From the NCBI RefSeq assembly GCF_000514815.1, contig NZ_KI911471.1:140046-204045 (forward strand): a stretch of 64,000 nucleotides of DNA. Direction: 5' to 3'. Under the pieces are notes generated by a model that made no database searches, had not been told where the DNA came from, and saw nothing but the letters and a program-made list of their open reading frames with translations. Positions 40,806 through 50,081 of this stretch are shown piece after piece (position 1 is the first letter of the stretch; each line of letters opens with the position of its first letter). The translations under genes and the position numbers were made by a program. Source of the DNA: Salinispora fenicalii (GTDB lineage: Bacteria > Actinomycetota > Actinomycetes > Mycobacteriales > Micromonosporaceae).

Positions 40806-43367
40806 GTGTTCTCCGACGCCCCCTTTGACCTGCCGGTCCGGCCGGTGGTGCCCGCGGTGCTGGCGGCGCTGCACGCCACCGGCACCGCGGTGCTCGTGGC
40901 GCCGCCGGGCAGCGGCAAGACCACACTGCTCCCACTCGCCGTGGCCGCGGAGGTGACCGGCCGGGTGCTGGTAGCGCAGCCCCGCCGGATGGCCGCCCGC
41001 GCCGCCGCCCGCCGGATGGCCGCGCTGCTCGGCGAGCGGGTGGGGGAGCGGGTCGGGTACGCGGTGCGGGGCGATCGCCGGGTCGGACCACGTACCCAGG
41101 TCGAGGTGGTAACGACCGGACTCCTGGTCCGCCGGCTGCACCGGGACCCGGAGCTGGCCGACAGCAGCGCCGTCCTACTCGACGAGATCCACGAGCGGCA
41201 GCTCGACGCCGACCTGGCGCTCGCGTTCACGGTGGAGGCGCGGGCCGCGCTCCGCCCAGAGCTGTGGTTGCTCGGCATGTCGGCCACCCCCGACTCGGAT
41301 CGCCTCGCCACGTTGCTCGGCGGTGACGTGCCCGCGCCGGTGGTGCGAGCGTCAGCGGCGGCGTACCCGGTGACCCGGATCTGGGCACCGCCGCCCCGCC
41401 CGGTCCTCCCCGCCGGCGGCGGCCGGGTAGACCCGGCACTACTCGACCATGTCGCAGCCACCATCCGGCGAGCCCTACGCGAGCACGACGGCGACGTGTT
41501 GGTCTTCCTCCCCGGCGTTGGAGAGATCGCCGCCATCAGCGCCCGACTGGCCGGCCTGCCCGCCGAGATCGCGGTCCTGCCGTTGCACGGCCGGCAGCGC
41601 TCAGCGGAGCAGGACGCGGTGTTGCGGGCTCAACCGTTTCAGCTCGACGCGTCCGACACCCCATCCCGCGCCGGCCCCGACCGTCGGCGGGTGGTGCTGG
41701 CGACATCGGTCGCGGAGAGCAGTCTGACGGTGCCGGGGGTGCGGGTGGTTGTCGACTCGGGGCTGGCCCGCGTCGCGCGCACCGACCTCGCCCGCGGACT
41801 GGGTGCGTTGGTCACCGTCCCGGTGTCCCGGGCTGCCGCCACCCAGCGGGCCGGCCGGGCCGGCCGGGAGGGCCCGGGGCAGGTGTACCGCTGTTGGTCG
41901 GCAGCACACCACGAGCGACTTGCCGCGCAGCCGGAGCCAGAGATCGCCACCGCCGACCTCACCCGGTTCGCGCTGGACATCGCGGCCTGGGGCACGCCGG
42001 ACGGACACGGTCTCGCGCTACCAGACCCGCCGCCGGCGGCGGCGCTCACCGTGGCCCAGGAGTCCCTCATCGCTCTCGGCGCGCTCGACGCCGATCGGCG
42101 GGTCACCAGCCGCGGCCGGGCGATCGCCGCGGTCGGCACGCACCCCCGGCTGGGCCGCGCCCTGATCGACGGCGCCGCCCAGCTCGGCCCGGACCGCGCG
42201 GCCGAGGTCGTCGCCCTCCTCGCCGAGGAGGGGGTCACCGGCCCCCGGGACGACCTCACCGCGGTGCTGCGACGGCTTCGCGCCGGAACGGACGCCAACG
42301 CCACCAGCCGCTGGCGTGCCGAGGTACGCCGGCTGCGTACCGCCCTGCCGCCGGGACCCGGACCGACGACGCCGGAGTCCAGCCTCCCCGACGACCTGGC
42401 CGCGGGGCTGGTCGTCGGCCTGGCGTATCCGGAACGGCTGGCCCGAATCCGACGGCCGGGCGACTCGACGTACCTGATGAGCGGCGGGACCGCCGCGACG
42501 TTGGCGCCCGGGTCGGCGCTGACCGACTCGGCGTGGCTGGCGGTCGCGGTCGCCGACCGGACGCCGGGCGCCCCGGCAGCCCGAATCCGACTGGCGGCTC
42601 CGATAGACGAGGCGACCGCCCGGACGGCCGGCGGTTCGCTGCTGACCACGGTGCGCGAGGTGGCCTGGTCCGGGACGGATGTGGTGGCTCGGGAGGTGGT
42701 CCGGCTGGGCTCCCTCGACCTCGTTGAACGCCCGCTCGTCGAGCCGGACCGGGATGAGCTGTGCAACGCGCTCGTGGACGGCCTGCGTCGGACCGGACTG
42801 GGACTGTTGACCTGGACCCCGGCGGCCCGGGCGTTGCGCGAGCGGCTGGCGTTCTGCCACACGGCCCTCGGCGACGAGTGGCCCGAGGTGGATGATGCGG
42901 CGCTGCTGGCCGCGGCGCCGAACTGGCTCGCGCCGGAGCTGGCCGGCGCCCGCCGGCGGGCCGACCTGGCCCAGATCGATGTGCTCTCCGCGCTGCGCCG
43001 CCTGCTGCCCTGGTCACTCGCGGCCCGCCTGGACGAACTCGCACCAGAGCGGCTCACGGTGCCCAGCGGCTCCCGGATCCGTGTCGACTACACGGATCCG
43101 ACCACGCCGGTGTTGGCGGTCCGGCTCCAGGAGACCTTCGGCTGGCCGGAGGCACCCCGGATCGCTGCTGGTCGGGTGCCCGTCCTACTGCGGCTCCTCT
43201 CCCCCGCCGGGCGTCCGGTTGCGGTCACCGGGGACCTGGCGTCCTTCTGGCGGTCCGGCTACCCGCAGGTGCGGGCGGAGCTGCGCGGGCGCTATCCGCG
43301 GCACTCCTGGCCGGTGGATCCGACGACCGCCGAGCCGACCCGGCGGGCCAACCCGCGGCGCCGCTGA
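40806..43367 (+). CDS. hrpB: ATP-dependent RNA helicase HrpB
   Basis: An 853-residue DEAH-box helicase. Motif I APPGSGKTTLL (about 31-41), motif II DEIH near 124, motif III SAT and the helicase C-terminal QRAGRAGREGPGQVYR are followed by the HA2 region and the HrpB-specific C-terminal domain. HrpB is widespread in bacteria but its cellular role is poorly defined; an effect on RNA processing is assumed. The length matches the family. The start lies about 25 bp after the DUF397 stop. Confidence 0.95.
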   Translation: MFSDAPFDLPVRPVVPAVLAALHATGTAVLVAPPGSGKTTLLPLAVAAEVTGRVLVAQPRRMAARAAARRMAALLGERVGERVGYAVRGDRRVGPRTQVEVVTTGLLVRRLHRDPELADSSAVLLDEIHERQLDADLALAFTVEARAALRPELWLLGMSATPDSDRLATLLGGDVPAPVVRASAAAYPVTRIWAPPPRPVLPAGGGRVDPALLDHVAATIRRALREHDGDVLVFLPGVGEIAAISARLAGLPAEIAVLPLHGRQRSAEQDAVLRAQPFQLDASDTPSRAGPDRRRVVLATSVAESSLTVPGVRVVVDSGLARVARTDLARGLGALVTVPVSRAAATQRAGRAGREGPGQVYRCWSAAHHERLAAQPEPEIATADLTRFALDIAAWGTPDGHGLALPDPPPAAALTVAQESLIALGALDADRRVTSRGRAIAAVGTHPRLGRALIDGAAQLGPDRAAEVVALLAEEGVTGPRDDLTAVLRRLRAGTDANATSRWRAEVRRLRTALPPGPGPTTPESSLPDDLAAGLVVGLAYPERLARIRRPGDSTYLMSGGTAATLAPGSALTDSAWLAVAVADRTPGAPAARIRLAAPIDEATARTAGGSLLTTVREVAWSGTDVVAREVVRLGSLDLVERPLVEPDRDELCNALVDGLRRTGLGLLTWTPAARALRERLAFCHTALGDEWPEVDDAALLAAAPNWLAPELAGARRRADLAQIDVLSALRRLLPWSLAARLDELAPERLTVPSGSRIRVDYTDPTTPVLAVRLQETFGWPEAPRIAAGRVPVLLRLLSPAGRPVAVTGDLASFWRSGYPQVRAELRGRYPRHSWPVDPTTAEPTRRANPRRR

Positions 43368-43370
43368 GGC

Positions 43371-44096
43371 TTACTCCGCCACCAGGTCGGCGACGACGGC
43401 GGTGATGTTGTCCGGGCCGCCGGCGTGCAGCGCCAGGTCGATCAACTTTCGGGCGCACTCGGCCCGGTCGGGGTACCCGGCGAGCACCTCGGTAAGCGTC
43501 TCCGGGCGGACCACGTTCGACAGCCCATCGCTGCACAGCAACCAACGATCACCAGCCCAGGGGATCATCGTCGCGTAGGCCGGGGAGACCTCCTCGCCCT
43601 GCAACGCCTGGGTCACGACGGCTCGGCGGGGGTGGCTACTCGCCTCGTCCGGGGTGATGACCCCCTGGTCAACGAGGAGCTGCACGAACGTGTCGTCCCG
43701 GGTGATCTGTTTGAGCACACCCTCGCGGAACAAGTACGCCCGGGAGTCACCGACGTGAGCCAACGCGAGGCAGCTGCCCGTTCGGGCAAGGAGCAGGGCG
43801 GTCAGCGTGGTGCCCATGCCCTGGCGCTCCGGCTCCTCGCTGACGGCCTGCCGGATTCGTGCGGTCCCCGCCCCAATGGCCCGCTGCAACGCGGCGACCA
43901 GCTCACCTTCCGGGGTCGCCACGTCGAGTGGAGCAATCGAACTGATCGCCATGGCGCTAGCAAGATCACCGGCGGCCATCCCACCCATGCCGTCGGCGAC
44001 GGCGACGAGCCAGCTACCTGAGTACAGGGCGTCCTGGTTCCCACTCCGGATCAGCCCACGGTCGCTCATGCCGAACGAACGCAGCTTCAAGGTCAT
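43371..44096 (-). CDS. PP2C-type protein serine/threonine phosphatase
   Basis: A 241-residue single-domain PP2C phosphatase. All metal-binding motifs are seen: Asp in VADGMGGMAAGD (about 33-44), HVGDSRAYL, LCSDGLSN and GGPDNITAVV near the end. This is the soluble PstP/PrpC-like catalytic unit without membrane helix. Such enzymes reverse the action of Hanks-type Ser/Thr kinases, none of which is encoded nearby. It ends three bases from the convergent HrpB stop. Confidence 0.94.
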   Translation of the reverse strand: MTLKLRSFGMSDRGLIRSGNQDALYSGSWLVAVADGMGGMAAGDLASAMAISSIAPLDVATPEGELVAALQRAIGAGTARIRQAVSEEPERQGMGTTLTALLLARTGSCLALAHVGDSRAYLFREGVLKQITRDDTFVQLLVDQGVITPDEASSHPRRAVVTQALQGEEVSPAYATMIPWAGDRWLLCSDGLSNVVRPETLTEVLAGYPDRAECARKLIDLALHAGGPDNITAVVADLVAE

Positions 44097-44220
44097 GGGA
44101 GGCAGCCTGCCAGGCGGAGGGGCGGTTGTCTCCAGGAGGCACCCCGACCCGGCGTGGCGCGGCGAATCTCACCGTTACCGAGCCCAACGATCACCTGGCC
44201 CGCGACGCCGCTCATCCGCC

Positions 44221-45633
44221 TCACTCGACGTATGCTGCCACCGACTCGGTGCGGCCGTCGCCACCAACCCACACGGTCTTGGTGTTGCAGAACTCGCGCA
44301 TCCCCACCGCGGCCAGCTCGCGGCCATACCCAGAGTTCTTCACCCCGCCGAACGGCAGCTCCGGAAAGGACGTGGTCATACCGTTGACAAAGACGTTCCC
44401 CGCCTCCAGGTCAATGACGAACCGCTCCTGCTCCGCCGGATCCTCAGTCCAGGCGTTGGCACCGAGCCCAAACGCGGTGCCGTTGGCCACCTCGATCGCC
44501 TCGTCGTACGACGACACTCGGTACAGCCCGGCGACTGGCCCGAAAACTTCCTCGGCCCACATCCGCATCCGCGGGGTGAGATCGGCGACGACCGTGGGCG
44601 GGTAGTACCAGCCCTCCCCCGCCGGCAGCTCACCCCCGCAACGGAGGGTCGCACCCTGGTCAACGGCGTCGCGTACCTGGGCGGCGATCTCGGCGCGGCT
44701 CCCTTCGCTGACGAGTGGGCCCACGTCGGTGGCCTCCTCCATCGGGTCACCCACCCGCAGTGCGGACATCCGCGCGGCAAACCTCTCCGCGAAGGCGTCG
44801 AACACGTCGGTGTGCACGATGAAGCGCTTCGCAGCGATGCAGGACTGGCCGTTGTTTCGGCATCGGGAAGCGGTCGCCACCTCGGCGGCCCGGTCCAGGT
44901 CGGCCGAGGGCATCACCACGAACGGGTCGCTACCGCCGAGTTCCAACACAGTCTTCTTCAACTCACGACCGGCGATCTGGGCGATCGTGCGTCCCGTACG
45001 CTCGCTGCCGGTCACCGTCGCGGCACGAACCCGCGGATCGCGGAGAATGGCCTCCACCGCGTCGGAACCGACCAACAGCGTGCTGAACGCCCCCGGCGGA
45101 AAGCCGGCCCGGCGGAAGAGGTCCGCCAGGTAGAGAGCAGTCTGGGGGACGTTCGAGGCGTGCTTGAGCAGGCCGGTATTGCCGGCCATCAGCGCCGGCG
45201 CGGCGAAACGGAACACCTGCCAGAGCGGAAAATTCCAGGGCATCACCGCCAGGATCGGCCCGAGCGGCTGATACCGGACGAAGGCCCGAGCGGCACCGAC
45301 GCTGGCCGCATCGGCGGGCTCGTCAGCGAGGAATGCCGGTGCCTTTGTCACGTAGAAACGGCAGGCATTGACGCAGCCGGCCACCTCGGCCTGAGCAGCG
45401 GCGTACGTCTTTCCCATCTCCGTTGTTATCAGTCGGGCCACGTCGTCGCGTTCGGCCTCCAATAGGGCGGCGGCCATGTTGAGCCAGTCACCGCGTTCCT
45501 CGACCGTCATGTCCCGCAGTTGCCGACACGCGTGGGAACTCCGGCTGATCGCCGCCTCCACCTGCTCGGACGAGATCGGCGCAAACGTCCTCAGCGTCTG
45601 GCCGGTGGCCGGGTTGGTGGTGGCGATGGGCAT
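44221..45633 (-). CDS. Succinate-semialdehyde dehydrogenase-like aldehyde dehydrogenase (GabD1 type)
   Basis: A 470-residue aldehyde dehydrogenase. Motifs: VMPWNFPLWQVFRFAAPALMAGN (cofactor and catalytic Asn), general base Glu in LELGGSDPFVV (about 233) and catalytic Cys in NNGQSCIAAKRF (about 267). This sequence closely fits the actinobacterial GabD1 group, which oxidises succinic semialdehyde to succinate with NADP. A single gene; a small DUF6343-like gene lies upstream on the same strand. Confidence 0.9.
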   Translation of the reverse strand: MPIATTNPATGQTLRTFAPISSEQVEAAISRSSHACRQLRDMTVEERGDWLNMAAALLEAERDDVARLITTEMGKTYAAAQAEVAGCVNACRFYVTKAPAFLADEPADAASVGAARAFVRYQPLGPILAVMPWNFPLWQVFRFAAPALMAGNTGLLKHASNVPQTALYLADLFRRAGFPPGAFSTLLVGSDAVEAILRDPRVRAATVTGSERTGRTIAQIAGRELKKTVLELGGSDPFVVMPSADLDRAAEVATASRCRNNGQSCIAAKRFIVHTDVFDAFAERFAARMSALRVGDPMEEATDVGPLVSEGSRAEIAAQVRDAVDQGATLRCGGELPAGEGWYYPPTVVADLTPRMRMWAEEVFGPVAGLYRVSSYDEAIEVANGTAFGLGANAWTEDPAEQERFVIDLEAGNVFVNGMTTSFPELPFGGVKNSGYGRELAAVGMREFCNTKTVWVGGDGRTESVAAYVE

Positions 45634-45645
45634 CGCGAACTCCTG

Positions 45646-45909
45646 TCACTCGAACAGCGAATGCCGGGTGCCCGGCTCCTCCCGGCGACGAGCGCTCCGT
45701 CGCCGCTGGATGATCACCAGGTCGACGACGGCTACCACGGCGAAGAGGACGCAGAACACCCCCAGCCAGACCACCCCCGCCCGAAACGCCAGCGCGCCGA
45801 GAACCACCATCGTGACCAGGCCGAAGCTAGCGAGCACGAGGCGAAGATTGAGCGCGCTGTAGGCATGACCGACGGTGCCACGGGCACGCCGGGGCTGCGA
45901 TCTCGTCAT
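45646..45909 (-). CDS. Small membrane protein, DUF6343-like
   Basis: Eighty-seven residues: a basic N-terminus (MTRSQPRRARGTVGHAYSAL), two transmembrane helices (about 25-43 and 46-66) and a very basic C-terminal segment QRRRSARRREE. The pattern resembles the DUF6343 family of actinomycetes. The ATG at 45909 follows directly after a GTG at 45912, and either may start the protein. Located 12 bp upstream of the semialdehyde dehydrogenase gene, so probably cotranscribed. Confidence 0.7.
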   Translation of the reverse strand: MTRSQPRRARGTVGHAYSALNLRLVLASFGLVTMVVLGALAFRAGVVWLGVFCVLFAVVAVVDLVIIQRRRSARRREEPGTRHSLFE

Positions 45910-45945
45910 CACCTGGACCTACCCGCCCAGGGATTCGTCTAACCA

Positions 45946-46060
45946 GGAGCACGCCCAGGCCAGGGCACGCCTCACCACCGACTGGAAACACGCCCAGGCC
46001 AGGGCACGCCTCACCGCCGACTAGGAACACGTCCTGGACAGGCGCCTCCCCACCGGCCAG
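45946..46060. repeat. Tandem 38-39 bp repeats
   Basis: Two near-identical units (45946-45983 and 45984-46022) share CACGCCCAGGCCAGGGCACG and CCTCACC. A more degenerate third copy follows to about 46059. They lie in the gap upstream of the DUF6343-like gene. Read on the minus strand they encode a repeated GGEACPGLG, but the frame has no start signal and is not a credible gene. Confidence 0.75.
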
Positions 46061-46194
46061 GAGCATCTGCCGGCCGGTGTTATTCCGAGGCGTGCCGGCT
46101 GGCCGTGGTGAGTCGGCTCACCACCCAGGTTATTCGCGTTACACCGACGCACCGTACGCCAGTTGATCGGGGCTTCGGCGAGGAACATGGAGGC

Positions 46195-46794
46195 ATGACC
46201 ATGACGCCCTCGATCCCAGTGACCGTCTCAGTCGCCCGACGCACCGACCCTGCTCGAACCCAGGAGATGGTGGCGTGGATGCGCGCTGGTACGGCGTTGG
46301 CGGAGGCGTTTCCTGGCTTTCTCGGCGCCGGTTGGATCCGCAGCGCCCCCGGATCCGGCGAGTGGCACATGCTCTACCGGTTCGCCGACGACGAGACACT
46401 GCGCCGCTGGGAGGAGTCACCGCAGCGGCATTGGTGGCTGGCCTCGGCACAGGGCGTCGTCGAGCACACCCAGGTGGAACGCCGGACCGGGGTCGAGGGC
46501 TGGTTCTCCCGGCGGGGGCAGGTTGTCGAGCCGGTCAGCGGGGAGCCGACCGCTCCACCACCGTCGCCGCCGCGTTGGAAGCAGGCGATGACGATCTGGT
46601 TGGCGTTCTTCCCCCTCAGTCTGACCGCGACCCTGCTGACCGGCCGATTCATCCCGGACGTCCCGGTGCCGGCTCGCGTACTGATCATGACGCTGACGCT
46701 GACACCGCTGATGACGTACGTCGTATTGCCCCGGATCACTCAGGCGCTCGGCTGGTGGCTGCACGGCCGGCCTCCTGCCCGCGGCCCACGATGA
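46195..46794 (+). CDS. ABM-domain protein with two C-terminal membrane helices
   Basis: A 199-residue protein. Residues about 5-100 form an antibiotic-biosynthesis-monooxygenase-like (dimeric alpha+beta barrel) domain, with WHMLYRFADDETLRRWEES. A Pro-rich linker precedes two transmembrane helices (about 128-150 and 155-180). This fused layout is common in actinomycetes and its function is unknown; no heme or flavin-binding claim can be made. GGAGG precedes ATG 46195, and the ATG at 46201 is a close alternative. Confidence 0.85.
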   Translation: MTMTPSIPVTVSVARRTDPARTQEMVAWMRAGTALAEAFPGFLGAGWIRSAPGSGEWHMLYRFADDETLRRWEESPQRHWWLASAQGVVEHTQVERRTGVEGWFSRRGQVVEPVSGEPTAPPPSPPRWKQAMTIWLAFFPLSLTATLLTGRFIPDVPVPARVLIMTLTLTPLMTYVVLPRITQALGWWLHGRPPARGPR

Positions 46795-46799
46795 GGACC

Positions 46800-46835
46800 A
46801 ACCGCGGAAAGCGGTGACGACCGCGGACCGCGGTT
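46800..46835 (+). terminator. Possible terminator after the ABM-domain gene
   Basis: AACCGCGG and CCGCGGTT form a perfect 8-bp inverted repeat with a 20-base centre a few bases after the stop. The loop is long, so this is only a weak candidate. Confidence 0.3.
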
Positions 46836-46960
46836 CCCGCGGGCTGGCAGGAGCGGCGTAGCAATTCGGTGCTGCATATCCGACATTGCTCGACCAGCAC
46901 CCCCACCAGACCCATAGGGTGCCGAGGCAATCACTTGCCGCTAGGCCGCTTGGGGAAGTC

Positions 46961-47809
46961 ATGCCTCGACGCTGGGTCACCGCCGTCGTCTGTCTGCTCG
47001 CACTCGTCGCACTCGCCTGCGAGAACGGCGGAGCGACATCGCCCAGCAGCAGTCCAGGATCACCCGGCACCGAGGCCGGCGGAATCGCCGCCCTCGGCGA
47101 TTCGATCAGCACTGGCTTCGGTTCCTGCCTGGTAGTGACGCCATGCGACCGCAACTCCTGGTCAACCGGGAACAGCCTCCGGGTGGAGAGCCACTACCGA
47201 CGGCTACTCGACCAGGATCCAGTGATCCGCGGGCAGGCGTTCAACCACGCTCAAGCGGGAGCCCGGGCGTCCGCGCTCGCCGGCCAGGCGGAGCAGGCGA
47301 CGCGGGACCAACCGGACCGGATCACCGTGCTCATCGGCGCGAACGACGTCTGTCACGGCGAGGTCGCGGAGATGACCCCGGTGGAGACGTTCCGGAATCA
47401 GGTGGACCGGGGGCTGCGGGTGCTGAGTGCGGAGCTGCCGCAGGCGCGGCTACTGGTCGTCAGCATTCCGGACCTGTACCGACTCTGGGAGGTGGGGCAC
47501 ACCAACGAACGGGCGGTACGGGCCTGGAGTCTGGGAATCTGCCCGGCTCTGCTCGGGAATCCGACCTCCACCGACCCGGCGGATCGTTCCCGGCGAGACG
47601 CCGTACGCGAACGAGTCGTTGCCTATAACGACCAGCTCGCCGCAGCCTGCCAGGCGTACGGCTCCCGCTGCCGCTACGACGAGGGCGCCGCCCACCGGCT
47701 CCGGTTCACGCTGGACCTGGTCAACACCTTTGACTGGTTCCATCCCAACCTCGCCGGCCAGGAGCGGCTCGCCGAGGTCACCTGGGAAGCCTGGGGACGC
47801 GACGCTTGA
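46961..47809 (+). CDS. SGNH/GDSL hydrolase lipoprotein
   Basis: A 282-residue exported esterase-like protein. The N-terminus MPRRWVTAVVCLLALVALAC is a lipoprotein signal with the lipidated Cys at about 20. The SGNH blocks follow: GDSIS (Ser nucleophile, about 45), Gly in the ARASAL region, GANDVC (Asn in the oxyanion hole) and the catalytic pair in DWFHPN near the C-terminus. It likely acts outside the cell on an ester substrate. The stop lies 32 bases inside the convergent EcsC gene. Confidence 0.9.
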   Translation: MPRRWVTAVVCLLALVALACENGGATSPSSSPGSPGTEAGGIAALGDSISTGFGSCLVVTPCDRNSWSTGNSLRVESHYRRLLDQDPVIRGQAFNHAQAGARASALAGQAEQATRDQPDRITVLIGANDVCHGEVAEMTPVETFRNQVDRGLRVLSAELPQARLLVVSIPDLYRLWEVGHTNERAVRAWSLGICPALLGNPTSTDPADRSRRDAVRERVVAYNDQLAAACQAYGSRCRYDEGAAHRLRFTLDLVNTFDWFHPNLAGQERLAEVTWEAWGRDA

Positions 47810-48566
47810 GTCGGTGCTTCTCCGCTCCACCACATCGGCAGCCCACCGCACTGTGCTGGCGATACAACGCCTGGGACCGCGTGGCGAGCTCCTTGGTTGC
47901 CGAGGAGTTTGCCCAGGTGCCCAGGATGATGGCGACTCCCGGGAGCACCTTCGCGACCACCCGCTTGGTGGCCCGGGCACCGGCCATCTGGGCCAGCCGG
48001 GCACCGAGGCGGAGCGTCACCTGGCCGAGCGGGGCTTGGCCGGCGCTGGAGCCAAAGAGCGCATCAGCGCGCTCCCGACCGTCAGCCACCCCGAGCGCGA
48101 GCCGTGCGCCCTGGGCGGTCTTGTGTACCTTCTGCAACACCAACAGGTCAACGGCGCGGTCGTGGTGCGTGGCGTCCAGCCCGTAGGCGGCTGCGACGTG
48201 CAACACCATCCGGGCCTGGGTCCAGGCGAGGAGACCCAGGTCGATCACCAGGCCGGGTAGGCCCGTCGCCCCGGAGGCCGCCTCGGGGAACCGGGCGTGG
48301 TTGACGAACCGGCGAACCGCCTGTTCGGCCAAGGCCTCGACCGGCACCGTCCCGGGCTGCTCGGCGCGGACCCGCCGCGCCCACTGAACCGCCTCCGGAC
48401 CGAGCTGGCGCACCGCCGCAAGGGCGAGGTGCTCCGGCGCGTACTGCGGGTCCTCGCGCATCCGGTCCCACAGCCCGGCTGGCGGCCCCGCAACGGCCGG
48501 GGACGGCTCGGGTTTCTGCGGCGGGCGAACGTCGGACTGACCATCGGCGGGCGCGGCATCGGTCAC
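47778..48566 (-). CDS. EcsC family protein
   Basis: A 262-residue protein. After a ~35-residue Pro-rich tail comes the EcsC domain, with PGLVIDLGLLAWTQARMVLHVAAAYG and VAKVLPGVAIILGTWANSSATKELATRSQALY. EcsC is linked to ABC transporter function in Bacillus but the biochemical role is unknown; amphipathic or hydrophobic helices suggest membrane contact. The GTG start overlaps the stop of an upstream 72-codon frame of doubtful coding value. Its 3' end overlaps the SGNH gene by 32 bases, tail to tail. Confidence 0.87.
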   Translation of the reverse strand: MTDAAPADGQSDVRPPQKPEPSPAVAGPPAGLWDRMREDPQYAPEHLALAAVRQLGPEAVQWARRVRAEQPGTVPVEALAEQAVRRFVNHARFPEAASGATGLPGLVIDLGLLAWTQARMVLHVAAAYGLDATHHDRAVDLLVLQKVHKTAQGARLALGVADGRERADALFGSSAGQAPLGQVTLRLGARLAQMAGARATKRVVAKVLPGVAIILGTWANSSATKELATRSQALYRQHSAVGCRCGGAEKHRLKRRVPRLPR

Positions 48567-49017
48567 GGTGGGCTCCCCGGGGTCTGCGGCTGGGCGGCCT
48601 GCTTGCCAGCTTCACGGCTGACTCGGAAACGGTCAACGATGGCGTTCGGGTCGCACGACACCCCGTCTGCTGCTGCATGACAGGCGCCGCCTCCGCCACC
48701 CCCGCTCGATGAGATGTCGTCCGCTGAGGGAACGGCGGAACACCCCGATCTGGTGGATGCGGCACCAAAGCACCCGTCCACTGTGCCGGACTGGTCGGCT
48801 AGCGTACGGCGGGTTGATGCCGGTCACCGGGCTCGACCCCCGTCGGCAGGGGCGCCCCCAGCACCGCAAACTGCCATCTGGCAGTCCCAGCCGGGACTGC
48901 GGACTCGGGACCTGGCCCGGGGGCCCGGCGGAATGCCACAGGGCTGCAGGTAGTTTCCCCAACCGGGTGCCGTCCGCGCACGACGGCCCGTAGCCACATC
49001 CAGGGAGGTCCGCACCG
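48567..49017. promoter_or_regulatory. Divergent upstream region with two overlapping hairpins
   Basis: This 451-bp gap separates EcsC (minus) from PAC2 (plus). At 48870-48885 ACTGCCA/TGGCAGT and at 48882-48899 CAGTCCC/GGGACTG form two perfect 7-bp hairpins that share CAGT, so only one can fold at a time. If transcribed as the PAC2 leader this could be a switch. No convincing gene is present. Confidence 0.4.
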
Positions 49018-49938
49018 GTGCTCGACCCACACGAGCTTTACGAACTCACCGACGATCTGCCCGACCTCGGGCAGCCCGTCCTGATCCAGGCGCTCTCCGG
49101 CTTCGTTGACGCCGGTAACGCCACCCGGTTGGCTCGCGAGCAACTGCTCACCTCGCTCGACGCGCGGCCAGTGGCCCGGTTCGACCTGGACCAGCTCTTC
49201 GACTACCGCTCGCGCCGGCCAGTGATGACCTTCGTCGAGGATCACTGGGAGTCCTACGACGCCCCGGCCCTGGAGCTGCACCTGCTCCGGGATGACGCCG
49301 ATACCCCGTTCCTGCTGCTCACCGGCCCCGAACCAGACCTGCAATGGGAACGTTTCGTCGCCGCCGTGGCCGGACTCTCCGCCCGACTGGACGTCCGGCT
49401 GACGGTCGGCCTCAACGCGATACCGATGGCGGTGCCACACACCCGCCGCACCGGCGTCACCGCCCACGCCACCCGGCGTGAACTCACCGCGGGCTACGAG
49501 CCGTGGCTGCAACGCGTACAGGTGCCCGGCAGCATTGGATACCTGCTCGAGTACCGCCTCGGCGAGCAGGGCCGCGACGCACTGGGCTTCGCCGCGCACG
49601 TGCCGCACTACGTCGCGCAGACCGAGTACCCTGCCGCGGCCGAGGTGCTGCTCACTTCCGTGTCACGCAGCACCGGGCTCCTCCTTCCCAGCGACAGCCT
49701 GCGCGCCGCGACCGAGGCGGTCCGGACGGAAATCGACCGGCAGGTCGCCCAGACCGAGGACGCCGCGGCACTGGTCCAGGCGCTGGAGGAGCAGTACGAC
49801 GCCTTCACCCGTGGGCGCGGCCAGCCGAACCTGCTCAACACCGGGACCGAGGCCCTGCCGACGGCCGACGAGCTCGGTGCCGAGTTGGAACGCTTCCTGG
49901 CCGAGCAGACCCGCCCCAACGACAACCCGGGCGGCTGA
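49018..49938 (+). CDS. PAC2 family (proteasome-assembly-chaperone-like) protein
   Basis: A 306-residue PAC2-superfamily protein. LIQALSGFVDAGNATRLAREQLL near the N-terminus and the ITAPEPDLQWERF-like middle segment (LTGPEPDLQWERFVAAV) match the actinobacterial PAC2 group. A C-terminal helical region of ~70 residues follows. Archaeal and eukaryotic relatives help proteasome assembly; actinomycetes have a proteasome, but a chaperone role for this protein is unproven. The GTG start is preceded by AGGGAGG. Confidence 0.9.
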   Translation: MLDPHELYELTDDLPDLGQPVLIQALSGFVDAGNATRLAREQLLTSLDARPVARFDLDQLFDYRSRRPVMTFVEDHWESYDAPALELHLLRDDADTPFLLLTGPEPDLQWERFVAAVAGLSARLDVRLTVGLNAIPMAVPHTRRTGVTAHATRRELTAGYEPWLQRVQVPGSIGYLLEYRLGEQGRDALGFAAHVPHYVAQTEYPAAAEVLLTSVSRSTGLLLPSDSLRAATEAVRTEIDRQVAQTEDAAALVQALEEQYDAFTRGRGQPNLLNTGTEALPTADELGAELERFLAEQTRPNDNPGG

Positions 49939-50030
49939 GCTGGTCGTCGAGGTGGACGGGCCGCTCCGCCGACCGCAGGGATCCGCGCCGGAGCACTGAG
50001 CCGGGTCCCCGCGGTCCGGCGGGCCGCGGC

Positions 50031-50081
50031 GCGGGCGAGGTCGGAGAGCGGGCAAGGTCGGAGAGCGCGCGAGATCGGGGA
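50031..50081. repeat. Three 17-bp tandem repeats
   Basis: GCGGGCGAGGTCGGAGA (50031-50047), GCGGGCAAGGTCGGAGA (50048-50064) and GCGCGCGAGATCGGGGA (50065-50081) lie head to tail in the gap between PAC2 and exonuclease III. No reading frame continues through them. Confidence 0.75.

Noticed and set aside
41639..43057. Minus-strand frame of 472 codons inside hrpB
   Set aside because: Ser/Arg/Ala-rich shadow of the helicase gene with no ribosome site or motif.
43807..45465. Plus-strand frame of 552 codons across PP2C and the dehydrogenase
   Set aside because: It spans two well-supported minus-strand genes and their gap, which no real gene would do.
45827..46066. Minus-strand frame encoding GGEACPGLG repeats
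   Set aside because: It is a translation of the tandem DNA repeat, without start signal, and overlaps the DUF6343-like gene.
48563..48781. Seventy-two-codon minus-strand frame coupled to EcsC
   Set aside because: Its stop overlaps the EcsC start, but third-position GC is clearly lower than in neighbouring genes and no ribosome site was found.
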